From an uncultured bacterium (GTDB lineage Bacteria > Actinomycetota > Coriobacteriia > Coriobacteriales > Coriobacteriaceae), in assembly GCA_905214615.1 (NCBI GenBank), contig CAJMMX010000008.1:1-46563 (forward strand): DNA of 46,563 nt, in the 5' to 3' direction. Both the position numbers and the translations under genes were made by a program. Within the stretch, counting starts at the first letter, position 1. Each line of letters begins with the position of its first letter. Of this stretch, positions 1-7,766 are shown piece by piece. The notes beneath the pieces were generated by a model, which was not told where the DNA came from, did not search any database, and was given only the letters and a program-made list of their open reading frames with translations.

Positions 1-79
1 CTGCATTCAAGCTCAAAGAGTGATAGTACCCTCTCTCATTTGTTGTATGTCCGAAAATCCACGCTCGTTTAAATTCTGC

Positions 80-667
80 CTACATTTGCAGGAACAGTTC
101 GTGGAGGTGGGTGTCTTCGTCGAGCTCGGGGTGGAAGGTGACGCCGAGCTGGTTGCCTTGGCGGGCGGCGACGATGCGACCGTCGACTTCGGCTAGGGCC
201 TCAGTGTCGCCGTGCACTTCGACGATGCGGGGCGCGCGGATAAACGTCAGCGGCACTTCACCGTCGATGCCGGCTACCTGCCCCTTGGTGCGAAAGCTGC
301 CGAGCTGTCTGCCGTAAGCATTGCGCTCAACGAGCACATCCATGGTTGCCAAGCGCGGCGTCCCCTTATCGTCGTGGGCGGCAAGATCGCGCGCCAACAG
401 AATCAAGCCGGCGCAGGTGCCCAGGACGGGCATGCCCTCAACAATGCGGGTGCGAAGCTCATCGAGCATACCAAGCTCGGCAAGTAACTTGCCCTGAACG
501 GTGGACTCGCCGCCGGGGAGGACCAGGCGGTCAAAGTTCTGCTGCAAATCGGCCGCCTGCCTCATCTCGATACAACGTGCGCCCAGCTCGGACAGTCTTG
601 CCTCGTGCTCGGCAAAAGCGCCCTGGACCGCCAGCACGGCGACCGTTTGGTCTGCATAATCGCTCAT
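80..667 (-). CDS. pdxT: PdxT, glutaminase subunit of pyridoxal 5'-phosphate synthase
   Basis: Class I glutamine amidotransferase that hydrolyses glutamine and passes ammonia to PdxS for direct synthesis of pyridoxal phosphate in the cytoplasm. The 195-residue length is normal for PdxT. Visible motifs are PGGES (residues 51-55), the nucleophile C85 in LGTCAG, and the catalytic H179 and E181 in FHPELDE. The gene follows pdxS on the same strand with a gap of only 20 bases, so the two are surely one transcript. The ATG start agrees with a purine-rich AAGGATC site in that gap. No terminator was recognised in the 79 bases remaining to the window edge. Confidence 0.97.
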   Translation of the reverse strand: MSDYADQTVAVLAVQGAFAEHEARLSELGARCIEMRQAADLQQNFDRLVLPGGESTVQGKLLAELGMLDELRTRIVEGMPVLGTCAGLILLARDLAAHDDKGTPRLATMDVLVERNAYGRQLGSFRTKGQVAGIDGEVPLTFIRAPRIVEVHGDTEALAEVDGRIVAARQGNQLGVTFHPELDEDTHLHELFLQM

Positions 668-687
668 GTGCGATCCTTTCTGCTGGA

Positions 688-1578
688 CTAGCGCCCGCGC
701 TCCTCCATGATGATCTCGATTTCGTCGGCGTTGATGCCCACCATGGCCTCGCCCAGGTCCTCCGAAAGCTCGGCGATGAGCTTGGCGTCGGTGAAGTTTG
801 CCACGGCCTTGACGATGGCGGCGGCGCGCTTGGCGGGGTCGCCGCTCTTAAAGATGCCCGAGCCAACAAAGACGCCCTCGGCGCCCAGCTGCATCATCAG
901 CGCGGCGTCGGCGGGGGTCGCGACTCCGCCGGCGGCAAAGTTTACGACGGGGAGCTTGCCCGTGGCATGGACCTCGCGCACCAGCTCGACCGGAACCTGC
1001 AGCTGCTTGGCTGCCTCAAAGAGCTCGTCGTCGCGCAGGGCAACAACGTCGCGGATCTGCTTTTGGATCTTGCGCATATGGCGCACGGCCTGAACGACGT
1101 CGCCCGTGCCCGGCTCGCCCTTGGTGCGAATCATCGTGGCGCCCTCGGCAACACGGCGCAGTGCCTCGCCCAGATCGCGGGCGCCGCAGACAAACGGCAC
1201 GTCAAACTGGGTCTTGTCGATGTGGTAGACATCATCGGCGGGGGAGAGGACCTCGGATTCGTCGATGTAGTCGATTTCGATGGCCTGCAGGATCTGCGCC
1301 TCGACAATGTGGCCGATGCGGCACTTGGCCATAACAGGGATGGAGACGGCCTCCTGGATGCCCTTGATCATCTTGGGATCACTCATGCGCGAGACGCCGC
1401 CTGCGGCGCGGATGTCGGCCGGGATGCGCTCGAGCGCCATGACGGCGCAGGCGCCCGCCTCTTCGGCGATGCGTGCCTGCTCGGGCGTGGTGACGTCCAT
1501 GATGACGCCGCCCTTGAGCATCTGCGCGAGCTCGCGGTTGAGTTTAACGCGATCGGCCTTGCTGGTCTGTTCTGCCAT
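688..1578 (-). CDS. pdxS: PdxS, synthase subunit of pyridoxal 5'-phosphate synthase
   Basis: Builds pyridoxal phosphate from ribose 5-phosphate, glyceraldehyde 3-phosphate and ammonia supplied by PdxT; the family forms a TIM-barrel dodecamer. The chosen start gives 296 residues, the family's usual size. It has an AAGGGAG ribosome site at proper distance, whereas an in-frame ATG 14 codons upstream lacks one. The Schiff-base lysine is K85 in PVMAKCRIGH; D28 in GGVIMDV and the second lysine in IRTKGEPG are also present. The gene is divergent from a MocR-type regulator, the usual arrangement when that regulator controls pdxST. Confidence 0.97.
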   Translation of the reverse strand: MAEQTSKADRVKLNRELAQMLKGGVIMDVTTPEQARIAEEAGACAVMALERIPADIRAAGGVSRMSDPKMIKGIQEAVSIPVMAKCRIGHIVEAQILQAIEIDYIDESEVLSPADDVYHIDKTQFDVPFVCGARDLGEALRRVAEGATMIRTKGEPGTGDVVQAVRHMRKIQKQIRDVVALRDDELFEAAKQLQVPVELVREVHATGKLPVVNFAAGGVATPADAALMMQLGAEGVFVGSGIFKSGDPAKRAAAIVKAVANFTDAKLIAELSEDLGEAMVGINADEIEIIMEERGR

Positions 1579-1670
1579 GGTTGCTCCCTTGGTTGGCATG
1601 TGCATTGCTTGACGGAACATCCTATCGGGGAGCTGGGTATGGCGAAATACTCAGTTTTCGAGATAATAAC

Positions 1671-1712
1671 AAGGTCAGAGTAATATCAGATTGAATGACT
1701 CGATAAGGTCAG
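1671..1712. promoter_or_regulatory. Candidate PdxR operator: direct repeat AAGGTCAG
   Basis: The divergent pdxS/pdxR intergenic region carries AAGGTCAG at 1671-1678 and again at 1705-1712, start to start 34 bases, about three helical turns. MocR/PdxR proteins typically bind direct repeats in such intergenic regions. On the pdxS strand a weak promoter (TTGTTA, 17-base spacer, TATTTC) would overlap the first repeat. The second repeat runs into the regulator's own ribosome site, so it may have a translation role instead. Assignment is inference. Confidence 0.35.
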
Positions 1713-1723
1713 GTGACAAACTC

Positions 1724-3139
1724 ATGCTTGACTATAATTTGGAAAACCGCGGCGAAGCATCGCTCTATGAGTATGTTTACCAGCAAATTCGAGATGATAT
1801 CGTTGCTGGGCGCATTGCGGCGGGGGAGCATCTTCCGTCTAAGCGCGCCTTTGCGAGTCATCTGGGTATCAGTGTCATTACCATCGAGAATGCATATAGC
1901 CAGTTGCTTGCCGAGGGCTATATTTGCTCAATGCCGCGTCGTGGCTACTACGCGTGCGAGCTTCCGGATGCGCCGGTTTTGGCTTTGGCTGCGGGGGATA
2001 TCGACCGAGAAGCTGTCCCTGTTGGTCCCAGCGCGCATGATGCCATGGGGCAGGCAGAGCGATTCGACGCACTTTCTCCTTCCGCTTTGGAGGCGGCGCG
2101 GCTTTGGCAAAGTGCGCTACGGGCGACGCTGACGTCCGAAGACGAACGTGATATCTTTTCGCCCGCACCGGCGCAGGGCACCGCTCGACTGCGACGTGCG
2201 ATTGCGCACCATCTGCGCGGGACAAGGGGCATGAATGTCAATCCCGACAATATCGTTATCGGTGCGGGCGCCCAGCTGCTCGATACCATGTTGGTTCAGT
2301 TGCTTGGCGCGGACAAGGTGTATGCCGTCGAGGATCCAGGCTATTTGCGCTTGACGCGCATCTATCAGGCCATGGGTTGCGAAGTGCGGCATGTCCCGTT
2401 GGATGCTGAGGGCGTGGACTTGAGCGCGCTGCAGAAAACCGGGACCGATGTCCTTCACCTGATGCCGTCTCATCAGTATCCGACCGGTCTTGTGACGAGC
2501 ATTGCACGTCGCTATGCGTTGCTGAGCTGGGCCGCCGAGCGGCCAGGTCGGTATCTCATCGAAGATGACTTTGATTGTGAGTTTCGTCTTGCCGGCAAGC
2601 CGATTCCCGCACTCGCGTCGATCGATGCCGCCCAGTCGGTTATCTACACCAACACGTTTTCGAAGAGCCTTTCATCGGCGTTACGTTTGGCGTACATGGT
2701 GCTGCCCGATGAGCTAATGGAGAGGTTTAAACGCAACCTTGGTTTCTACGCCTCGTCGGTAAGTTCTGTTGATCAGGTTGCCTTGGCGCGTTTGCTGGAA
2801 TCGGGTGATTACGAGCGACATGTGAACCGCGTGCGCGTTCGTGCTCGCGAGGCGCGTGATGGCCTGGCGGCGCTTGTACGGAAAGCGTTTCCGGCAGGGG
2901 AGGTTTCGATCGATCATGCAGACGCGGGCCTTTACTGCACTGTTGCCCTGGCCGAGGACAAGGCAGGGGAGAGTTTCGCGAAGGCTCTCGCTGACGCTCG
3001 TATTTCCTATGTCAACATCGCCGATTGCCTGTGGACGGGTGATCGGGCATCGACTAAGAACGCTCCATCTCGCGTCCTCATACAATACGACGACCTGAGC
3101 TCTCAGTCGCTCAGTGTTCTTCAGGAGCAACTGCAATAA
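1724..3139 (+). CDS. pdxR: MocR/PdxR-family regulator (GntR winged helix fused to aminotransferase fold)
   Basis: PLP-sensing transcription factor, most likely the regulator of the divergent pdxST genes. An N-terminal GntR-type winged helix (about residues 12-75) is joined to a class I aminotransferase-like domain from about 120 onward. The PLP-binding lysine is K314 in NTFSKSLSSALR and the cofactor-contacting aspartate lies in EDDFDCEF. The 471 residues match the family. The start at 1724 was preferred to an upstream in-frame ATG because AGGTGA lies 7 bases before it. Whether it activates or represses pdxST cannot be read from sequence. Confidence 0.88.
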   Translation: MLDYNLENRGEASLYEYVYQQIRDDIVAGRIAAGEHLPSKRAFASHLGISVITIENAYSQLLAEGYICSMPRRGYYACELPDAPVLALAAGDIDREAVPVGPSAHDAMGQAERFDALSPSALEAARLWQSALRATLTSEDERDIFSPAPAQGTARLRRAIAHHLRGTRGMNVNPDNIVIGAGAQLLDTMLVQLLGADKVYAVEDPGYLRLTRIYQAMGCEVRHVPLDAEGVDLSALQKTGTDVLHLMPSHQYPTGLVTSIARRYALLSWAAERPGRYLIEDDFDCEFRLAGKPIPALASIDAAQSVIYTNTFSKSLSSALRLAYMVLPDELMERFKRNLGFYASSVSSVDQVALARLLESGDYERHVNRVRVRAREARDGLAALVRKAFPAGEVSIDHADAGLYCTVALAEDKAGESFAKALADARISYVNIADCLWTGDRASTKNAPSRVLIQYDDLSSQSLSVLQEQLQ

Positions 3140-3148
3140 GCCAACGAA

Positions 3149-3182
3149 AAGGCCCGAACCAATACGGTCCGGGCCTTCTTCG
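3149..3182 (+). terminator. Rho-independent terminator after pdxR
   Basis: AAGGCCCGAACC pairs with GGTCCGGGCCTT across a 5-base loop with one mismatch, followed by a short T-rich run. It lies between the convergent pdxR and rubrerythrin genes and could serve both. Confidence 0.75.
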
Positions 3183-3211
3183 AGCTAGAGGTTATGTCTC
3201 AGGCAGTTGGC

Positions 3212-3772
3212 TTAGCCAAAGTAGCGCTTGAGCAGGCCAGCGAAAGCCTTGCCGTGGCGAGCCTCGTCGCGGGCCATCTCGTGCACGGTGTCGTGGATGG
3301 CATCGAGGCCAGCGGCCTTGGCGCGCTTGGCAAGATCGGTCTTGCCGGCGGTGGCGCCATTCTCGGCCTCAACGCGCATCTCGAGGTTCTTCTTGGTGGA
3401 ATCGGTCACGACCTCGCCCAGGAGCTCGGCGAACTTGGCGGCATGCTCGGCCTCCTCGTGGGCAGCCTTCTCCCAGTACAGGCCGATCTCGGGATAGCCC
3501 TCGCGATGAGCGACGCGAGCCATGGCCAGGTACATACCGACCTCAGAGCACTCGCCCTCAAAGTTGGCGCGCAGATCGGCAACGATGTCCTCGGAGACGC
3601 CCTCCATCTTGGCGACGCCCACGACGTGCTCGGCAGCCCACTCGAGCTGGCCCTCCTCCTGCTTCAGGAAGCGAGAGCCGGGAACGCCGCACTGGGGGCA
3701 CTTGAAATCCTCGGGCAGCTGGTCGCCGTCGAACTCTTCCACATAACCGCAAACGGGGCAAACAAACTTCAT
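3212..3772 (-). CDS. Reverse-type rubrerythrin (rubredoxin domain first)
   Basis: Non-haem di-iron protein that reduces peroxide with electrons from NAD(P)H-linked rubredoxin partners, protecting anaerobes. The rubredoxin domain is N-terminal: C5, C8, C25 and C28 in CPVCGY and CPQCGV. A ferritin-like four-helix domain follows, with iron ligands in ECSEVGMY, EEAEH and a C-terminal DEARH. Classical rubrerythrins have the opposite order, so this is the reverse subfamily. The 186-residue start at 3772 has an AAAGGA site; a longer upstream reading lacks one and adds a non-family extension. It is transcribed alone. Confidence 0.93.
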   Translation of the reverse strand: MKFVCPVCGYVEEFDGDQLPEDFKCPQCGVPGSRFLKQEEGQLEWAAEHVVGVAKMEGVSEDIVADLRANFEGECSEVGMYLAMARVAHREGYPEIGLYWEKAAHEEAEHAAKFAELLGEVVTDSTKKNLEMRVEAENGATAGKTDLAKRAKAAGLDAIHDTVHEMARDEARHGKAFAGLLKRYFG

Positions 3773-3856
3773 GATTCGATCCTTTCGATCGATGGCGATG
3801 GTGCGCTCGTCCGGTCCCGTAAGGGCCCTCTCCGGACGTGCGTCTTGACGGGTTCT

Positions 3857-3884
3857 ATTATCCATAAATGAGACCGAATGTGAA
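3857..3884 (-). promoter_or_regulatory. Candidate promoter of rubrerythrin
   Basis: On the minus strand TTCACA (3879-3884) and GATAAT (3857-3862) are spaced by 16 bases, close to the primary sigma consensus. This would give a leader of roughly 75-80 bases before the start codon. AT-rich sequence upstream could act as an UP element. Confidence 0.5.
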
Positions 3885-3930
3885 GCCTATTAGGAATGAT
3901 TTTTAATAAAACAATTTAAGCATGTGTAGA

Positions 3931-4010
3931 TGTTGATTGATTAACGATTGCTAGACCTCGTGCGACCTCCGATGAGTACAATCGGTCGAGCAAATGTTGA
4001 CCAATCAACA
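3931..4010. promoter_or_regulatory. Inverted repeat upstream of the alcohol dehydrogenase gene
   Basis: TGTTGATTGATTAAC (3931-3945) and GTTGACCAATCAACA (3996-4010) are inverted copies matching at 13 of 15 positions. Each is itself near-palindromic (TTGA-N4-TTAA or TCAA). A possible -10 box TACAAT (3977-3982) lies between them, and the downstream arm ends 18 bases before the start codon. The geometry suggests a two-site operator for a dimeric repressor; the protein is unknown. Confidence 0.45.
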
Positions 4011-4028
4011 AACGAAGGAGCTTCCTTT

Positions 4029-5249
4029 ATGCATCTAGCCCGCCGCGCCTGGTGCCGAACGTATCAAACGGTTTTTCGCATCGCATTGCCGGTGCTGCCC
4101 TATACCGAGCCACGCATTTTAGAGCACGCTGAGGAAGTGCCCGCAGCGCTTCAAAAGCGTTCAATACACCATGTTCTTATCGTGACAGATCCCGGCATTG
4201 CCCGTCTGGGGCTCACGGCACCGCTCGAGACAGCGCTCGCGTCCAAGGGAATTAGCGCTGCGGTCTATGCCGAAACACGTGCGAACCCCACGGTCTCAAA
4301 CGTGGAGGAAGCGGCGTCCCTGTATCGCGAGAGCGCCTGCCAGGCCATTATCGGCTTTGGCGGCGGTTCGGCCATGGACTGCGCCAAGGGCGTGGGCGCG
4401 CGCATCGCGCAGCCAAAGAAGCCCATCAACAAGATGCGCGGCCTGTTGCGTATCCATCGTCACCTGCCGCTGCTCATCGCCGTTCCCACCACGGCGGGCA
4501 CGGGAAGCGAGGTCACGCTTGCAGCGGTAATTACCGACGACGAGACGCACTACAAGTATCCCATCAACGACTTTGTGCTGATCCCGCGCTTTGCGGTGCA
4601 CGACCCCGAGTTTACGCGCGGCCTGCCCGCCTCCATTACGGGGCAAACGGGCATGGACGCCCTGACACATGCCGTCGAGGCCTTTATCGGGCGCAGCACC
4701 ACGCCCTATACGCGCAGGATGGCGCGCCAGGCGGTGCAGCTCATCCACGACAATTTGCTCGAGGCCTATGAGTGCGGTGGCAACATGCGTGCGCGCCGCA
4801 ATATGCTTTCGGCGGCGTATAAAGCGGGCGTTGCCTTTACGCGCTCTTATGTTGGATACGTCCATGCCATCGCGCACAGCCTGGGCGGGCGTTACGGGAT
4901 TCCCCACGGCTTGGCCAACGCCATCATCCTGCCGCACATGCTTCGTGCCTATGGCGAAGCTGCTGCTCCCAAGCTCGCCGATCTCGCCCGCATGGCCGGC
5001 ATTGCGCCGGCTAATGCGCTGGACAGCCTGGCGGCCGAGGCCTTTATCGATTGGGTCGACCGCATGAACGCCGCCTTGGGCATACCCAAATATGTGACGG
5101 GCATTCGCCGCTCCGACATTCCTGAGATGGCGGCGCATGCCGATGCCGAGGCCAATCCCCTGTACCCCGTTCCGCTTTTAATGGACCGTTTGGAGCTCGA
5201 GCATATGTACGAGGTCGTTGCGGGTGGTATGTTTGAAGACGAGAACTAG
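4029..5249 (+). CDS. Iron-containing alcohol dehydrogenase
   Basis: Group III, NAD(P)H-dependent alcohol dehydrogenase that interconverts an aldehyde and an alcohol. The cofactor-binding GGGSAMDCAK (111-120) and PTTAGTGSEV (153-162) are intact. Spacing predicts metal ligands D210, H214, H279 and H293, the same pattern as E. coli FucO. The 406-residue start at 4029 follows GAAGGAG by 9 bases. An aldehyde dehydrogenase gene begins 8 bases downstream, so the two act as a pair, presumably disposing of, or using, one alcohol/aldehyde couple in fermentation. Substrate is not predictable from sequence. Confidence 0.92.
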   Translation: MHLARRAWCRTYQTVFRIALPVLPYTEPRILEHAEEVPAALQKRSIHHVLIVTDPGIARLGLTAPLETALASKGISAAVYAETRANPTVSNVEEAASLYRESACQAIIGFGGGSAMDCAKGVGARIAQPKKPINKMRGLLRIHRHLPLLIAVPTTAGTGSEVTLAAVITDDETHYKYPINDFVLIPRFAVHDPEFTRGLPASITGQTGMDALTHAVEAFIGRSTTPYTRRMARQAVQLIHDNLLEAYECGGNMRARRNMLSAAYKAGVAFTRSYVGYVHAIAHSLGGRYGIPHGLANAIILPHMLRAYGEAAAPKLADLARMAGIAPANALDSLAAEAFIDWVDRMNAALGIPKYVTGIRRSDIPEMAAHADAEANPLYPVPLLMDRLELEHMYEVVAGGMFEDEN

Positions 5250-5257
5250 GAGGGCCC

Positions 5258-6637
5258 ATGAACACCGAGGAAATCGCGCGCATCGTTGCCGATCAGCGCG
5301 CCTATTTTAAGACGCACGCCACGTTTGATGTCAACGCTCGCCGTCGCGCGCTCGTGAGCTTGCGCGACGCAGTGCGGGCGCACGAAGCCGATATTGCCCA
5401 TGCGCTCAAGACCGATCTGGGTAAGTCACATGACGAAGCCTATATGTGCGAGATCGGCACCTCGCTTTCCGAGATCCGTCATCAGATTGCGCACGTGGCT
5501 CGATGGAGTCGTCCGCGCCTGCGCCCGTGCGACCTCGCCAACGCCGTGAGTGTGTGCAAGACGCAAGCCGTGCCCTATGGCGTCGCGCTCATCATGGCCC
5601 CCTGGAACTACCCGTTTTTGCTAACGCTCGAGCCGCTCGCTGGCGCTCTTGCCGCAGGCAACACCGTGGTCATCAAGCCGAGTGCCTATGCTCCGGCATC
5701 GAGTGCGGTGCTCAAGCAGATCTGTGAAGAGGCATTTGATCCGTGCCTGGTGACGGTTGTCGAGGGCGGGCGCGCCGAGAACGAAGCGCTGCTCGACGAG
5801 TGCTGGGACAAGATCTTCTTTACCGGTAGCGTTCCGGTCGGCAAGTTCGTTATGGAGCGCGCAAGTAAAAACCTTACGCCCGTGACGCTTGAGCTGGGCG
5901 GGAAGAGTCCCTGCATCGTGGATGCGACGGCTAACTTGAAGGTCGCGGCGCGCCGTATCGCCTTTGGTAAATGGCTCAACGTGGGGCAGACTTGCGTGGC
6001 GCCCGACTACCTGCTGGTCGATACGCGCGTGCACGACGAGCTGCTGGGTCTCATCAAGGAAGAGGTCCGCCGTATGTTTGGCGAGCATCCGCTCGATAAC
6101 GAGGATTACGGGCATATCGTCAACGCCAAGCATTTTGCACGCGTGCGCGGGCTGATCGATCCCGATAAGGTCGTGCTTGGAGGTACCGCGCGCGAGACTT
6201 CGCTCAAGATCGAGCCGACGATTTTGGATGGCGTGTCCCCCGATGACGCCGTGATGCAGGAGGAGATTTTCGGCCCCATCTTGCCGGTGCTGACGTTTGA
6301 GAGCCTAGACGAGGCCGAGACGTTTATTACGGATCGTCCGACGCCGCTGGCCCTGTATATCTTTAGCCAGGACCGTGAGGTTCAGCAGCGCTTTGTGCGT
6401 TACGTGCCCTTTGGTGGTGGCTGTGTTAATGACACCATTATGCATTTGGCCACGAGCCATATGGGCTTTGGCGGCATGGGGGCGAGCGGTATGGGACAGT
6501 ACCATGGACGCGAGAGCTTCGATACGTTTAGCCACAAGAAGAGCATCGTGAACAAGGCAACGTGGCTGGACGTGCCGTTCCGCTATGCCCCTTACGCAAG
6601 CTGGAAGCACAAGTTCGTGCGCATGTTTGTGCATTAG
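5258..6637 (+). CDS. NAD(P)-dependent aldehyde dehydrogenase (class 3-like)
   Basis: Oxidises an aldehyde to the acid. All hallmarks are present: N117 in APWNYPF, the nucleotide-binding FTGSVPVGK, the general base E212 in LELGGKSP, the nucleophile C246 in GQTCVAPD, and EEIFGPILPVL. The 459-residue length and the APWNYP signature favour the short, class 3/YwdH-type subfamily, which is not CoA-acylating. An AGGAGG site precedes the ATG. It is co-transcribed with the iron alcohol dehydrogenase 8 bases upstream, and a hairpin terminator follows. Confidence 0.93.
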   Translation: MNTEEIARIVADQRAYFKTHATFDVNARRRALVSLRDAVRAHEADIAHALKTDLGKSHDEAYMCEIGTSLSEIRHQIAHVARWSRPRLRPCDLANAVSVCKTQAVPYGVALIMAPWNYPFLLTLEPLAGALAAGNTVVIKPSAYAPASSAVLKQICEEAFDPCLVTVVEGGRAENEALLDECWDKIFFTGSVPVGKFVMERASKNLTPVTLELGGKSPCIVDATANLKVAARRIAFGKWLNVGQTCVAPDYLLVDTRVHDELLGLIKEEVRRMFGEHPLDNEDYGHIVNAKHFARVRGLIDPDKVVLGGTARETSLKIEPTILDGVSPDDAVMQEEIFGPILPVLTFESLDEAETFITDRPTPLALYIFSQDREVQQRFVRYVPFGGGCVNDTIMHLATSHMGFGGMGASGMGQYHGRESFDTFSHKKSIVNKATWLDVPFRYAPYASWKHKFVRMFVH

Positions 6638-6661
6638 AATCAGATGACATAGGGATAAACA

Positions 6662-6699
6662 AAGTGGCCGCCCCCGCGTAAGCGAAGACGGCCACTTCT
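6662..6699 (+). terminator. Terminator-like hairpin after the aldehyde dehydrogenase
   Basis: AAGTGGCCG (6662-6670) and CGGCCACTT (6689-6697) form a perfect 9-bp stem with an 18-base loop, then only a weak T-run. Its downstream arm ends just before a small candidate gene. Confidence 0.65.
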
Positions 6700-6703
6700 C
6701 ACA

Positions 6704-6883
6704 ATGAAAACGTGTATCGGAGTTGGCAAGACCCGCTGCCACGGGTGCCATCCGTGTTCCTATCTTATCTGCAAGCGTTCCGTCGCGCAAGCGTTGCGGC
6801 AAACGATTGAAAGACGCAGACAGGATGAATTTGTGTCCGCACGGGCCCGTAGGCTTCTCAACTACGTTGTGGATGCTCGCTAA
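6704..6883 (+). CDS. Small cysteine-rich protein, 59 residues, function unknown
   Basis: An open frame from ATG to TAA encodes 59 residues whose first 23 contain five cysteines and two histidines (C4, C12, H13, C15, H16, C18, C23), followed by an arginine-rich helix-like tail. The pattern resembles a compact zinc or iron-sulphur knuckle followed by a basic segment. It is not a family I recognise. Against it, no Shine-Dalgarno site precedes the ATG and the frame starts right after a terminator-like stem, so translation would need a leaderless or reinitiating mRNA. Without it the 264 bases before the next gene would be empty. Confidence 0.35.
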   Translation: MKTCIGVGKTRCHGCHPCSYLICKRSVAQALRQTIERRRQDEFVSARARRLLNYVVDAR

Positions 6884-6901
6884 TCGGTAATGGAGGCGCA
6901 C

Positions 6902-7081
6902 GTGTTTGATGACGATGACCTGTTCGATCTGGTAGACGATCCGTTTGAGTGGGATTTGCTGCTCGATGACGATGAGTTGGAGCAGGACCGCAAAAAGCAA
7001 AAGGATAAGAACGCCCGGGGTAAAGGTTCGAATAAAAAGGACAAGCGCCGCCGAGGTCTGTTTGGTGGGCTCTTTGGGTGA
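6902..7081 (+). CDS. Small bipolar protein, 59 residues, function unknown
   Basis: The protein splits sharply by charge. The first 30 residues are strongly acidic with interspersed aromatic and leucine residues (FDDDDLFDLVDDPFEWD), the next 20 are lysine/arginine-rich, and it ends in RRRGLFGGLFG. A GTG start at 6902 was chosen because GGAGG lies 5 bases before it; an in-frame ATG four codons earlier overlaps that site. No transmembrane segment or known domain is visible. The related ending RRGLFGSGF occurs near the C-terminus of the membrane protein at the right edge of the window, which may be chance. A role as a small adaptor or nucleic-acid mimic is speculation. Confidence 0.55.
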   Translation: MFDDDDLFDLVDDPFEWDLLLDDDELEQDRKKQKDKNARGKGSNKKDKRRRGLFGGLFG

Positions 7082-7107
7082 CTGTCTCATCGCTGCGTCT
7101 GTATACT
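7078..7107 (+). promoter_or_regulatory. Candidate promoter of the phosphoesterase gene
   Basis: GTGACT (7078-7083) and TATACT (7102-7107) are separated by 18 bases; the -10 box is near consensus and the -35 box moderate. A start point near 7114 would give a leader of about 34 bases. Confidence 0.4.
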
Positions 7108-7147
7108 AAACAGGTCTTATACGCGTTGCGATATGAGGACAGAGACG

Positions 7148-7693
7148 ATGATGTGGTTTACCGCCGACCTGCACCTGGGCGATACGAATATCTTGCACGA
7201 CATGGATCGACCGTTTGATTCGGTCGAGGAGATGAACCGCCGTGTCATCGATGCCATCAACGAGTGCGTGGCTGTGGACGACCGCCTTTATGTCCTGGGA
7301 GACTTTACGTATCGATTGCCCCTGGCGGAAGCGGTTCGCCTGCGCGAGCGCATCGACTGCCAGAACATAACGCTCATCCGTGGTAACCATGACGGCGATT
7401 GGGAAGATCCGGACGCGCCGCACATTTGGGATGAGGTGCGCGATTATCTGGAGGTCGCTCCCGGTTACGCGAAGGGCCATCGTCTGGTGATGAGCCATTA
7501 CCCCATGCTCAGCTGGAATGGCAAGGCGCGCGGCGCCATCATGCTGCACGGGCACATTCACAGCAGGGGAGACCGCACCAACGCGCGCAATCGCGATCGC
7601 GAGCGCCCAGTCCTTCGCTACGACGTTGGCCTCGATGCCAACAACTACAAGCCCGTTAGCCGCGACCAGATCCTGGGCTTCTTTGGACTCTAG
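7148..7693 (+). CDS. Calcineurin-like metallophosphoesterase
   Basis: Small cytoplasmic phosphoesterase of the calcineurin fold. All metal-binding blocks are in order: DLHLGD near the N-terminus, GDF, GNHD, SHYP and HGHIHS. At 181 residues it has little beyond the catalytic core, like the small single-domain phosphoesterases whose substrates are mostly unassigned. The start at 7148 follows AGGA by 8 bases; an earlier in-frame ATG at 7133 has no such site. It stands alone with its own candidate promoter and a hairpin terminator behind it. Confidence 0.88.
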   Translation: MMWFTADLHLGDTNILHDMDRPFDSVEEMNRRVIDAINECVAVDDRLYVLGDFTYRLPLAEAVRLRERIDCQNITLIRGNHDGDWEDPDAPHIWDEVRDYLEVAPGYAKGHRLVMSHYPMLSWNGKARGAIMLHGHIHSRGDRTNARNRDRERPVLRYDVGLDANNYKPVSRDQILGFFGL

Positions 7694-7715
7694 CTGTAAG
7701 TGCAGGTAGAATGAA

Positions 7716-7750
7716 CGCGCCGCGCGGATGGTCTGCACGGCGCGTTTTAG
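7716..7750 (+). terminator. Rho-independent terminator between phosphoesterase and licT-like gene
   Basis: AACGCGCCG (7716-7724) pairs perfectly with CGGCGCGTT (7740-7748) and runs into TTTTAG. It ends 16 bases before the antiterminator start codon. It could also act as an attenuator if a promoter with -10 TAGAAT (7709-7714) is used, but the simplest reading is the end of the phosphoesterase transcript. Confidence 0.65.
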
Positions 7751-7766
7751 TAGGAGCGATGATTCC

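Noticed and set aside
346..1683. A 445-codon plus-strand frame across pdxT and pdxS.
   Set aside because: It is the antisense of two clear enzymes and has no ribosome site or recognisable domain.
6305..7090. A 261-codon minus-strand frame over the aldehyde dehydrogenase end and the two small genes.
   Set aside because: It overlaps the verified dehydrogenase end in antisense and shows no ribosome site or family motif.
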